Source of the DNA: Epilithonimonas sp. JDS
Lineage (GTDB): Bacteria; Bacteroidota; Bacteroidia; Flavobacteriales; Weeksellaceae
Length of the DNA: 64,000 nt
Assembly (NCBI RefSeq): GCF_021261315.1
Contig: NZ_JAJSAX010000001.1
Coordinates: 744,001-808,000, forward strand
Direction: 5' to 3'
Part shown: piece after piece, positions 7,600-15,809 of the stretch
Position numbering within the stretch: position 1 is the stretch's first letter
Layout: every line of letters begins with the position of its first letter
Program-made: the position numbers and the translations under genes
Notes under the pieces: model-generated
The model's input: only the letters and a program-made list of their open reading frames with translations
What the model was told of the DNA's origin: nothing
Databases searched by the model: none

Positions 7600-7622
7600 A
7601 TAAGCAAATGTACATAATTTTG
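7596..7622 (+). promoter_or_regulatory. Promoter of the azoreductase-like gene
   Basis: TAATTTTG at 7615-7622 matches the Bacteroidota -7 consensus TAnnTTTG exactly. A TTTG at 7596-7599 could be the -33 element, though the 15-bp spacing is shorter than usual. It sits next to the putative HxlR operator. Confidence 0.45.
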
Positions 7623-7704
7623 TTGAAGAATTTTAATCATCAAAAAAAATTGAAATCGCTGAGAAGCGATTCCATATGACCTTTAAAAAAATTATTACTG
7701 ACTT

Positions 7705-8307
7705 ATGAAAAACATACTTCACATTATTTCGAGTCCGAGAAAGGATTTGTCCGCAAGCAGAAAATTAGGAAATGCGGTTATCGAAAAAATCCAAGGGAAA
7801 TATCCTGACAGCGTGGTAAAAGAACGTGACCTGACAAAAAACCTTGTTCCGCTTTTGGAAGAAGCACACATCAACACTTTTTTCTCTCCCGCAGAAAGTC
7901 ATTCGCCCGAGCAACGGTCCATCAATGCCTATTCTGAAAATTTGATTTCGGAACTTCAGGAAGCCGACATTATTGTCATCGATTCTCCGATGTACAATTT
8001 CTCTGTTCCCACCACACTCAGAGCGTATTTTGATTTTACTTCAAGAGCAGGTTACACTTTTAAATACAGCGAAAAAGGTCCTGAAGGTCTGCTGAATGAC
8101 AAGAAATTATACATTGCTTTCGCATCCGGAAATATTTATTCAGAAGGACCTTATCAAATTTTTGACTCGAATGTTCCTTATGTAAAAAATGTCTTTGGTT
8201 TCTACGGCGTCAAAGATGTCAGCGTATTTCGTGCAGAAGGCTTGTCGATTCCGGGAATTATGGAAAATGCTTTGGCAAAAGGAATTGACAGCATTATTAT
8301 TGACTAA
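7705..8307 (+). CDS. FMN-dependent NADH:quinone oxidoreductase / azoreductase (AzoR-like)
   Basis: 200 aa flavodoxin-fold enzyme of the AzoR/FMN-dependent NADH-azoreductase family. It has the N-terminal phosphate-binding loop S-S-P-R-K-D-L-S-A-S, then S-P-M-Y-N-F-S-V-P-T-T-L-R-A-Y-F-D (flavin and dimer contacts) and the R-A-G-Y-T-F-K-Y motif typical of AzoR. Such enzymes reduce quinones and azo dyes by two electrons and protect against electrophiles. It is cytoplasmic. The divergent HxlR gene and the operator between them match the known YodB-azoreductase arrangement, so induction by quinones or similar compounds is expected but not shown. Confidence 0.9.
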   Translation: MKNILHIISSPRKDLSASRKLGNAVIEKIQGKYPDSVVKERDLTKNLVPLLEEAHINTFFSPAESHSPEQRSINAYSENLISELQEADIIVIDSPMYNFSVPTTLRAYFDFTSRAGYTFKYSEKGPEGLLNDKKLYIAFASGNIYSEGPYQIFDSNVPYVKNVFGFYGVKDVSVFRAEGLSIPGIMENALAKGIDSIIID

Positions 8308-8332
8308 TATTTAAATTTATTAGAAAATAATC

Positions 8333-8403
8333 TCTCGCAGATTTGGCAGATAAAGCAGATTTTTTCAATGTAATCATCTGCAAAATTTGCTTCATCTGCG
8401 AGA
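8333..8403. repeat. Dispersed palindromic repeat (CTCGCAGATTT family), copy 2
   Basis: Outer arms TCTCGCAGAT (8333-8342) and ATCTGCGAGA (8394-8403) are a perfect inverted repeat. The inside carries GGCAGATAAAGCAGAT, a phrase echoed in the copies near 40070 and 43090. It lies between the convergent azoreductase and dihydroorotase genes, next to a separate terminator hairpin. Confidence 0.72.
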
Positions 8404-8406
8404 AAC

Positions 8407-8440
8407 AAAAAAGACTGCGATGATGCAGTCTTTTTATTTT
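8407..8440. terminator. Bidirectional Rho-independent terminator
   Basis: AAAAAAGACTGC (8407-8418), loop GATGAT, GCAGTC (8425-8430) and TTTTT. A-tract and T-tract flank the stem on both sides, so it can serve the azoreductase gene (+) and the dihydroorotase gene (-), whose stop codon overlaps its end. Confidence 0.8.
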
Positions 8441-9779
8441 ATTCCTGAACTTCAAAAAGCAATCGCTCCCCAAATTTTTCCTCATTGATTTTTCCATTAT
8501 CGTAAACCAAATTTCCATTGACGAATGTGTGTGTCACTTTAGAATGAAACTCAGTTCCTTCCAACGGACTCCAGCCACATTTGTAGAGAATATTTTCTTT
8601 GGCGACTGTCCAATTTTCATCCAAATCCACCAAAACTAAATCCGCTTTGTAACCTTCTCTCACAAAACCTCTTTTCTCAATTCTAAATAGAATCGCAGGA
8701 TTGTGACACATTTTCTCAACGATTTTCTCCAAAGTGATTTTTCCATTTCTAAAATTCTCCAACATCACAACCAAAGAATGCTGAACCAAAGGCGCTCCTG
8801 ATGGACATTTCGTATAAACATTTTGCTTTTCTTCCCAGGTGTGAGGCGCGTGATCAGTCGCAATGACATCAATTCTGTCGTCTAGCAATGCTTCCCAAAG
8901 TCCGTCTTTGTCCTTCAAAGTTTTGACAGCCGGATTCCATTTGATGAGGTTTCCTTTTGTTTCGTAATCTTCGTTGGTGAAAGTCAAGTGATGAACACAA
9001 ACTTCCGCCGTTATTTTTTTATCTTTTAAAGGAATATCATTTCGGAAAAGGTCTGTTTCAATCGCTGTTGACAGATGGAAAACGTGAAGTCGCGCGCCCG
9101 TTTTCTGCGCTAATTCAATTGCTTTTGAAGATGATTTATAACAAGCTTCCTCACTTCTAATCAAATGATGGAATTTTACAGGAATATCGTCGCCAAATTC
9201 CGCTTTGTACTTTTCCGTGTTTTCGCGAATCGTCGCTTCATCTTCGCAATGAACGGCAATCAGCATTTTGGTGTTGCTGAAAATATTTTCCAAAGTTTCA
9301 GGATTATCAACCAACATATTTCCTGTGGATGAGCCTAAAAACAATTTGATTCCGGGAACATTTCTTGGATTTGTTTTGAGGATTTCTGCGAGATTATCAT
9401 TCGTTCCGCCCATCATAAAACCGTAATTGGCGTAGGCTTTTTGAGAGCCAATTTCATATTTATCAGCCAACAATTCCTGAGTTACAGCATTCGGAACCGT
9501 ATTTGGTTGGTCGATGAAACTTGTGATTCCGCCCGCGATTGCAGATTTTGATTCGGTTTCGATGTCGCCCTTTTGTGTTAAGCCTGGTTCACGGAAATGA
9601 ACTTGGTCATCAATAATTCCTGGTAACAAATATTTTCCTGAAGCATCAATAATTTGGTCAACATTTTCTTCAGAGATATTTTTTGAAATCTTGGAAATCA
9701 AATCATTTTCAATCAGAATATCGTTTTCGAAGACCAGATTTTCATTTACGATTTGGGCGTTTTTTATTAGAATTTTCAT
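8439..9779 (-). CDS. pyrC: Dihydroorotase
   Basis: 446 aa class I dihydroorotase, catalysing the cyclisation of carbamoyl-aspartate in pyrimidine synthesis. The amidohydrolase motifs are in order: D-D-Q-V-H-F-R-E-P-G near residue 60, the Lys that is normally carboxylated in G-I-K-L-F-L-G-S-S-T-G, H in A-V-H-C-E-D-E, H in V-F-H-L-S-T, and the metal-binding Asp in A-T-D-H-A-P-H. The first metal motif, usually D-x-H-x-H, reads D-x-Q-x-H here. I recall this Q as common in Bacteroidota homologues, so it need not mean loss of function. No other pyr gene is adjacent. Its 3' end abuts a bidirectional terminator. Confidence 0.92.
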   Translation of the reverse strand: MKILIKNAQIVNENLVFENDILIENDLISKISKNISEENVDQIIDASGKYLLPGIIDDQVHFREPGLTQKGDIETESKSAIAGGITSFIDQPNTVPNAVTQELLADKYEIGSQKAYANYGFMMGGTNDNLAEILKTNPRNVPGIKLFLGSSTGNMLVDNPETLENIFSNTKMLIAVHCEDEATIRENTEKYKAEFGDDIPVKFHHLIRSEEACYKSSSKAIELAQKTGARLHVFHLSTAIETDLFRNDIPLKDKKITAEVCVHHLTFTNEDYETKGNLIKWNPAVKTLKDKDGLWEALLDDRIDVIATDHAPHTWEEKQNVYTKCPSGAPLVQHSLVVMLENFRNGKITLEKIVEKMCHNPAILFRIEKRGFVREGYKADLVLVDLDENWTVAKENILYKCGWSPLEGTEFHSKVTHTFVNGNLVYDNGKINEEKFGERLLFEVQE

Positions 9780-9851
9780 TTTACTTTTTTAGATTGAAAC
9801 AAAATTAAGTTTTTGAAAATTATTACTCAAGTTTTTGAATCTATAAAATTA

Positions 9852-9964
9852 AACCACATAGACACATAGTTTCAAAAAATATAATTAAGTTCAAATAGAT
9901 TAAATTCTATTATGTAAACTTTTTGATATGAATTTTTTCAATAATTCTATGTGTCTATGTGGTT
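9852..9964. repeat. 113-bp element bounded by 18-bp perfect inverted repeats
   Basis: AACCACATAGACACATAG (9852-9869) is mirrored exactly by its reverse complement at 9947-9964, around an AT-rich core with no reading frame. A single-arm relic with the same ACCACA-TAGACACA theme is at 38277-38292. It occupies most of the 239-bp gap between the divergent dihydroorotase and mannosidase genes. It looks like a small non-autonomous mobile repeat; no transposase is present. Confidence 0.7.
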
Positions 9965-10018
9965 CAAATTAATTCAATCATAAATTAATATTCTTAAATT
10001 GCTTAAAAATTCCAAAGA

Positions 10019-12316
10019 ATGTCTCCGAGAAAATACATTTTAATTCTACCCGTTTTATTCGCTTCATTATTCAGTTCCCAAAAATTAGAAAACCTCTCGA
10101 AATTCGTGAATCCAATCATCGGCACCGAAAAAATGGGACACACTTTTCCCGGAGCGACAGTTCCTTTTGGCGCCGTTCAGCTGAGTCCGGAAACCGATTC
10201 GCTGTCTTATGAAGTCAATGGAAAATACAATCCTGATGTTTATAAATATTGTGCTGGCTACCGTTACGAAGACAAAACAATCGTCGGATTTTCGCACACG
10301 CATTTTAGTGGAACCGGACATTCGGATTTGGGTGATTTTTTGATAATGCCAACAGTTGGAAAATTAAAATTAAATCCTGGAACTGGCCAAAAACCCGAAA
10401 GTGGATTCCGTTCTAGATTTTCACATCAAAACGAAAAAGCGGAAGCTGGCTATTACAAAGTGAAACTTGACGATTATAATATTTTGGCCGAAATGACGGC
10501 TACAACAAGGGTTGGCGTTCATCAATACACCTTCCCCAAATCTGATGATGCGCATATTATTTTGGATTTGATGGCGGGAATTTATAATTATGATGACAAA
10601 AATGTCTGGACTTATGTAAGGATTGAAAACGACCACCGAATCACGGGTTACAGACAAACCAATGGCTGGGCAAGAACGAGAACGGTTTATTTCGCAATGG
10701 AATTTTCGAAGCCGTTCAAATCTTATGGTCAGAAAAATTTTGACACAAAACAAGCTTATCGCGGTTTCTGGAGAAAATGGAATCAGGACGAAAATTTCCC
10801 AGAGATTGCAGGCAAGAAAATCAGAATGCATTTTGATTTCGATACTCAGGAAAATGAAAAAGTTCAAATCAAATTTGCGATTTCGCCAGTCAGTCAGGCC
10901 AATGCTCTGGAAAATTTAACCAAAGAAACGCCGGACTGGAACTTTGAAAAAGTAAAATCTCAAGCCCAAAATGATTGGAATAAAGAATTGAATAAAATCG
11001 TTGTCAACACACTTTCAGAAGATGACAAAGTGAATTTTTACACGGCGATGTATCACACGTTCATCAATCCAACCACTTATATGGACACGAACGGCGAGTA
11101 CAAAGGACTTGACCAAAATGTGCATCAGGCCAAAGGTTTTACGAATTACACGACGTTTTCACTTTGGGACACTTACCGTGCTTTGCATCCGTTTTTCAAC
11201 ATCATTCAGCCAAAACGGAACAATGATATGATTCAGTCGATGATGGCGCATTACGACCAATTCAGTTTGAAAATGTTGCCTGTTTGGTCGCATTACGCAA
11301 ATGAAAATTGGTGTATGAGCGGTTATCACTCGGTTTCTTTAATTGCTGATGCGATTGTCAAAGGTACTTACACCGGAAATCCAGAAGAAGCTTTGAAGGC
11401 TTGTATCGCGACTTCTAACAAAAGAAATTACGAAGGCATCGGCGAATATATCGACAAAGGTTACATCTCTGCAGAGAAAAATGGAACGTCGGTTTCCAAC
11501 ACGGTGGAATATGCTTATGACGATTGGGCGATTGCACAAATTGCCAAAAAATTGGGAAAAACAGACATCTACAACGAATATCTGAAACGTTCCGAAAATT
11601 GGAAAAATGTTTTCGATAAATCAATTGGTTTTATGAGACCGAGATTGTCTGACAGAAGTTTCAAGAAGGAATTTGATTTGATGAGCACGCACGGACAAGG
11701 CTTTATCGAAGGAAATTCCTGGAATTACAGTTTCTTCGTTCCGCACAATCCTGAAGATTTAATGAAATCAATGGGCGGACAAAAGAAATTCGGAGAAAAT
11801 CTTGACGAATTATTTTCAATGCATTTGCCTGACGAATTTTTCGCTGACACGGAAGACATCACGCGAGAAGGCATTATCGGTGGTTATGTTCACGGAAACG
11901 AACCTGCGCATCACGTGGCTTATCTTTATAATGTTGCCGGTCAACCTTGGAAAACGCAATCTCAAATCCGAAAAATCCTGACGATGCAATATAAAGCAAA
12001 ACCCGACGGATTGGGTGGAAATGACGATTGCGGACAGATGAGTGCTTGGTATATTTTCAGCAGTTTGGGATTCTATCCCGTGTCGCCAGGTTCCGATGAA
12101 TATTGGATTGGAAGTCCGAGTATCGTCAACGCAAAATTGAATTTGGAGAACGGAAAAACATTTGAAATTGAAGCTAAAAATCAATCAGAAAAGAATGTTT
12201 ACATCGAAAGAATCGAGCTGAATGGAAAACCGTTTGAAGGTTACAAATTGAAGCACGAAGACATTATGAAAGGTGGGAAATTGGTTTTCTTTATGAATTA
12301 TAAGCTGAAGAAATAA
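10019..12316 (+). CDS. GH92 family alpha-mannosidase
   Basis: 765 aa secreted glycoside hydrolase family 92 enzyme. Residues 1-20 form a signal peptide (hydrophobic I-L-I-L-P-V-L-F-A-S-L-F). The family opening V-N-P-I-I-G-T is followed by H-T-F-P-G-A-T-V-P-F-G, and the C-terminal half has the diagnostic G-G-N-D-D-C-G-Q-M-S-A-W-Y and F-Y-P-V-S-P-G motifs. GH92 enzymes are calcium-dependent, inverting exo-alpha-mannosidases that trim N-glycan or fungal mannan; which linkage is used here cannot be told. No SusC/SusD pair is adjacent, so it is not in a classic polysaccharide utilisation locus. It probably acts in the periplasm or on the cell surface. Confidence 0.93.
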   Translation: MSPRKYILILPVLFASLFSSQKLENLSKFVNPIIGTEKMGHTFPGATVPFGAVQLSPETDSLSYEVNGKYNPDVYKYCAGYRYEDKTIVGFSHTHFSGTGHSDLGDFLIMPTVGKLKLNPGTGQKPESGFRSRFSHQNEKAEAGYYKVKLDDYNILAEMTATTRVGVHQYTFPKSDDAHIILDLMAGIYNYDDKNVWTYVRIENDHRITGYRQTNGWARTRTVYFAMEFSKPFKSYGQKNFDTKQAYRGFWRKWNQDENFPEIAGKKIRMHFDFDTQENEKVQIKFAISPVSQANALENLTKETPDWNFEKVKSQAQNDWNKELNKIVVNTLSEDDKVNFYTAMYHTFINPTTYMDTNGEYKGLDQNVHQAKGFTNYTTFSLWDTYRALHPFFNIIQPKRNNDMIQSMMAHYDQFSLKMLPVWSHYANENWCMSGYHSVSLIADAIVKGTYTGNPEEALKACIATSNKRNYEGIGEYIDKGYISAEKNGTSVSNTVEYAYDDWAIAQIAKKLGKTDIYNEYLKRSENWKNVFDKSIGFMRPRLSDRSFKKEFDLMSTHGQGFIEGNSWNYSFFVPHNPEDLMKSMGGQKKFGENLDELFSMHLPDEFFADTEDITREGIIGGYVHGNEPAHHVAYLYNVAGQPWKTQSQIRKILTMQYKAKPDGLGGNDDCGQMSAWYIFSSLGFYPVSPGSDEYWIGSPSIVNAKLNLENGKTFEIEAKNQSEKNVYIERIELNGKPFEGYKLKHEDIMKGGKLVFFMNYKLKK

Positions 12317-12339
12317 ATCGGATTCTTGTCAGAATAGAT

Positions 12340-12347
12340 TATTTTTG
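12340..12347 (+). promoter_or_regulatory. -7 promoter box of the flippase gene
   Basis: TATTTTTG matches TAnnTTTG and ends 14 bases before the TTG start at 12362. No clear -33 TTTG is placed at the usual distance. Confidence 0.35.
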
Positions 12348-12361
12348 CAAAAATTTTTGAA

Positions 12362-13819
12362 TTGAAGAAGCTTCTCGGACAAACCGCTCTTTATGGATTA
12401 ACAACTGTGATTATCAGACTGTTTCCGTTTGTAATTAATCCAATTATTACAAGAACATTCGGTCCAACAGCCTATTCTCCTTTTGCCGATTTTTATTCTG
12501 TAGCCGGCGTTATCGCCGTGCTCTTGACCCACGGAATGGAAACCACATTTTTCCGATTTGCGTTGGATGAAAAAGACGACAGAAAATTGATTTCAACTGC
12601 TTTTTTCAGTGTTCTGGCTGTGACATTGGTTTATTTATTTTTTACTTTAGTGTACCGACAACCTTTAGCAATTGCTTTCAAAACGCCGGACCAAGTTGAT
12701 TTGTTGGCAATTCTTACAGTGACTTTAGCTTTGGACGCCTTTTCTGCAATGCCATTTGTAATGTTAAGGAAAAACGAAAGACCTTTAAAATATGCCGGAA
12801 TTAGAATTACAAATGGTATTATTAATTTCCTTTTGGTTGTATTTTTCATAATCATTCTTCCAAGATATCCGGAAGGAATTTTTGGTTTGAAATATAATTC
12901 TGAATTTGGAATCGGTTATGTTTTTGTCGCGAATCTTGCAGCAAGTGCTGTCACTTTTTTGATGTTATCACAAGAATTATTAATCACAAGGATAAAGCAT
13001 TTCTCTTGGGAACTTTGGAAAAAAATGATAAAATATTCCTGGCCAATCACCATTGCAGGTTTAGCTGGAATCATTAATGAAACCTTTGACAGACAATTCC
13101 TTAAATTTCTTTTGCCGGACGAAATCGGAAGACACGAATTGGGCGTTTATGGTGGCGTTGCGAAAGTAGTGACGTTTGTAATTTTGTTCAGACAAGCCTA
13201 TTCTTTGGGAATAGAACCGTTCTTTTTCAGCAATTCCAAAAATGCAAATGCAAAAGAAATGTATGTCAGACTAATGGACATTTTCATCGCCATCAACTGT
13301 TTGATTGTGTTGTTCTTATCTGTTAATTTGGACTGGATTGCAAAAGTTTACATCAACAATCCGGAATATTACGAGGGAATTTCGATTCTGCCTATTTTGT
13401 TTTTTGCGAGTTTGTTTTTGGGAATTTATCTCAACCTTTCGATTTGGTATAAGTTGACCGACAAAACAATTATCGGTGCTTACATTTCAGGAATTGGCGT
13501 TTTAGTAACCATAATTATTAATTTTTATTTTATTCCTAAATACGGATATTGGGCTTCAACGTGGGCAACTATGGCCAGTTACTTCGCAATGATGGTCATA
13601 TCATACATTTGGGGACAATACAAATATCCAGTACCCTATAATCTCTATAAAAATACAATTATCATTCTTATAACAATAGTTGTATCTTTGGCATATTACC
13701 AATATTTAAAAGAAAATATTTGGTTGGGAAATCTTATATTTTTACTTTTGGCAACCATTTTGTTAAAGAAAGAAAATTTGATTCCTCAAAAAATATTAAA
13801 CAAAATCGGCATAAAATAA
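12362..13819 (+). CDS. Polysaccharide flippase (Wzx/MOP superfamily)
   Basis: 485 aa with about 12-14 hydrophobic segments spread through the protein, an integral inner-membrane protein of the oligosaccharide flippase (MOP) superfamily. The start L/M-K-K-L-L-G-Q-T-A-L-Y-G is characteristic of flavobacterial Wzx-like proteins. The only usable start is TTG at 12362: the in-frame stop TAG lies at 12335 and no ATG falls between. It likely flips an undecaprenyl-linked sugar unit across the membrane. The next gene makes activated sugars, which fits a surface-polysaccharide role. Confidence 0.88.
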   Translation: MKKLLGQTALYGLTTVIIRLFPFVINPIITRTFGPTAYSPFADFYSVAGVIAVLLTHGMETTFFRFALDEKDDRKLISTAFFSVLAVTLVYLFFTLVYRQPLAIAFKTPDQVDLLAILTVTLALDAFSAMPFVMLRKNERPLKYAGIRITNGIINFLLVVFFIIILPRYPEGIFGLKYNSEFGIGYVFVANLAASAVTFLMLSQELLITRIKHFSWELWKKMIKYSWPITIAGLAGIINETFDRQFLKFLLPDEIGRHELGVYGGVAKVVTFVILFRQAYSLGIEPFFFSNSKNANAKEMYVRLMDIFIAINCLIVLFLSVNLDWIAKVYINNPEYYEGISILPILFFASLFLGIYLNLSIWYKLTDKTIIGAYISGIGVLVTIIINFYFIPKYGYWASTWATMASYFAMMVISYIWGQYKYPVPYNLYKNTIIILITIVVSLAYYQYLKENIWLGNLIFLLLATILLKKENLIPQKILNKIGIK

Positions 13820-13864
13820 AATCTATTAATTTATTACTAGTCAAAAACTTAACAATAAAAATTT

Positions 13865-14884
13865 ATGAAAATAATAGTTCCAATGGCTGGTCGCGGATCC
13901 AGACTTAGACCTCACACTTTGACGGTTCCTAAACCATTGATCCCGATTGGCGGAAAACCAATTGTACAAAGACTGGTAGAAGATATTGCAAAAGTTGCAA
14001 ATCAGCCTATTGAAGAAATCGCATTTATCATCGGAGATTTTGGTGCTGAGGTTGAGGCGTCACTGATCAAAGTTGCTGAAGATCTTGGTGCAAAAGGAAG
14101 CATCTATGCTCAGACTGAACCTCTTGGAACAGCTCACGCTATCAATTGTGCGAGAGAAAGTATGAGCGGACCGGTAATTATTGCATTTGCAGACACACTT
14201 TTCCGCGCAGATTTCCATCTCGACACCAACGCAGACGGCGTAATCTGGGTGAAAAAAGTTGAAGATCCTTCAGCTTTTGGCGTTGTGAAATTGGATGACT
14301 ATGGTTTCATTACAGATTTTGTAGAAAAACCGAAGGAATTTGTATCGGATCTTGCCATTATTGGAATTTATTATTTCAATTCTGCTGAGAAACTGATGAC
14401 CGAAATCGATCATATTATGGAAAATAATATTACCGAAGGCGGCGAATTTCAGCTGACAACGGCTCTTGAAAATCTTAGATCAAAGGGCGCAAAATTCTCT
14501 CTTGGAAAAGTAGATGACTGGATGGACTGCGGAAACAAAAACGCAACTGTAGAAACCAACAGCAAAATTCTTCAATACGAAAGAGCTAATATGGCGAACT
14601 TTCCGGAATCTGCAGAAATTGAAAACTGTATGATCATTCCGCCTTGTTTCATTGGTGAAAATGTAAAGATTTTGAATTCTAAAATCGGTCCTAATGTTTC
14701 TCTTGGAAACAATACAGTGGTGATCAATTCTAACATCGACAATTCATTAATCCAGGAAAATACGATCATTGACCACGGAAACCTTAGCAACTCAATGATT
14801 GGAAACTCTGCCAAGTATTTCGGCGTTGCTAGAGAGATTTCTTTGGGAGATTATTCTGTTTTGGATTTCCTTTCGAAAGATTAA
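13865..14884 (+). CDS. Sugar phosphate nucleotidyltransferase with left-handed beta-helix tail
   Basis: 339 aa. The N-terminal ~240 residues are a nucleotidyltransferase fold with the NTP-binding P-M-A-G-R-G-S-R-L-R-P-H-T (residues 6-18), K-P-L-I-P-I-G-G-K-P, and A-D-T-L-F near residue 105. The tail carries hexapeptide-like repeats (C-M-I-I-P-P-C-F-I-G, I-G-P-N-V-S-L-G-N-N-T) of a beta-helix. Enzymes of this type join a sugar-1-phosphate to NTP, supplying NDP-sugars for envelope glycans; dTTP, UTP or GTP preference is not decided by the sequence. It follows the flippase by 45 bp and ends at a strong terminator. Confidence 0.9.
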   Translation: MKIIVPMAGRGSRLRPHTLTVPKPLIPIGGKPIVQRLVEDIAKVANQPIEEIAFIIGDFGAEVEASLIKVAEDLGAKGSIYAQTEPLGTAHAINCARESMSGPVIIAFADTLFRADFHLDTNADGVIWVKKVEDPSAFGVVKLDDYGFITDFVEKPKEFVSDLAIIGIYYFNSAEKLMTEIDHIMENNITEGGEFQLTTALENLRSKGAKFSLGKVDDWMDCGNKNATVETNSKILQYERANMANFPESAEIENCMIIPPCFIGENVKILNSKIGPNVSLGNNTVVINSNIDNSLIQENTIIDHGNLSNSMIGNSAKYFGVAREISLGDYSVLDFLSKD

Positions 14885-14905
14885 ATTTAATTTTAATAAA
14901 ATATC

Positions 14906-14944
14906 AACTTTGTCAAGGTCTGGAACTTTGACAAAGTTTTTTTT
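14906..14944 (+). terminator. Rho-independent terminator
   Basis: AACTTTGTCAA (14906-14916) pairs perfectly with TTGACAAAGTT (14928-14938), followed by a run of T to 14944. It closes the flippase / nucleotidyltransferase unit. Confidence 0.88.
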
Positions 14945-15011
14945 AGATACCTGCGTGGAAATATAAGTTTATTTTTGGCGTTAATATTGTAAGTTTCATC
15001 CTAAAAAAATT

Positions 15012-15809
15012 ATGCAAAAATACATTCTCATCATAGTTTCAGCTTTACTTGTAACCTCTTGTAAAGTTCAGAAAAACCAAACTACGGCACCAATCAGTAC
15101 TACAAAACCAATTTCAAATAACACCAATTTCTTCTCTGCAATTGAGAAAAAATCGACTTTTGATGCGGTTAAAATCAGCAGTAAAATTGATGCGAAAACG
15201 GGATCTTTCATTCCGACTTTAGACGCTGTGATTTACATCGAGAATGGTAAAAAAGTTTGGATGAATCTAACTGCTGTGATTCTTCAGGCTGCTCGTGGTG
15301 TTGCGACTCCGGAAGGTATCAAAGGTTATTATAAACTGGATAAAACTTACATTGATTCAGATTTTGGCTATCTTAATAAATTGCTGAATGTTAATTTCAT
15401 AGATTACAATGCTCTGCAAAATCTTCTTTTAGGAAAGACTTTTATTCCTGTTTCAGAAAATGATTATGTACTGACTCAAAATATTTCAGGTTTCAATTTG
15501 ACTTCAAAACAAAATCAGAAAATTACTGAAAACGGTAAAACAACGGAGTACAAAATCTCTTTGGACTATGACGCTGATTTCAATCTAAGTCACGTTTTAC
15601 TTTCAAATCCGGCAAACAATGATCAGCTTGACATTACTTATTCCAACAGAGAAATTCTCAATAATGAGAGCTTCCCGAAAAGTGTTAAAATAATTATAAA
15701 AGCCAACAAAACAGACGAAATATTACTAGAAAATACGAAATTTGATTTCTCCCGCATGGAAACTACTTATAACGTTCCTGCCAATTACAAAAAGACAGAA
15801 ATTAAATGA
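15012..15809 (+). CDS. DUF4292 family lipoprotein
   Basis: 265 aa. A lipoprotein signal is visible: M-Q-K-Y-I-L-I-I-V-S-A-L-L-V-T-S-C, with the lipidated Cys at residue 17. The body matches the DUF4292 pattern (W-M-N-L-T, P-E-G-I-K-G-Y-Y, a mid-protein Y-N-A-L-Q-N-L-L-L-G-K and a beta-rich C-terminal half), reminiscent of LolA/LolB-like lipoprotein folds. Its stop overlaps the start of the next gene (ATGA), so the two are translationally coupled; this DUF4292-EnvC pairing is recurrent in Flavobacteriia. A role in envelope assembly is inferred from the pairing only. Confidence 0.85.
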   Translation: MQKYILIIVSALLVTSCKVQKNQTTAPISTTKPISNNTNFFSAIEKKSTFDAVKISSKIDAKTGSFIPTLDAVIYIENGKKVWMNLTAVILQAARGVATPEGIKGYYKLDKTYIDSDFGYLNKLLNVNFIDYNALQNLLLGKTFIPVSENDYVLTQNISGFNLTSKQNQKITENGKTTEYKISLDYDADFNLSHVLLSNPANNDQLDITYSNREILNNESFPKSVKIIIKANKTDEILLENTKFDFSRMETTYNVPANYKKTEIK

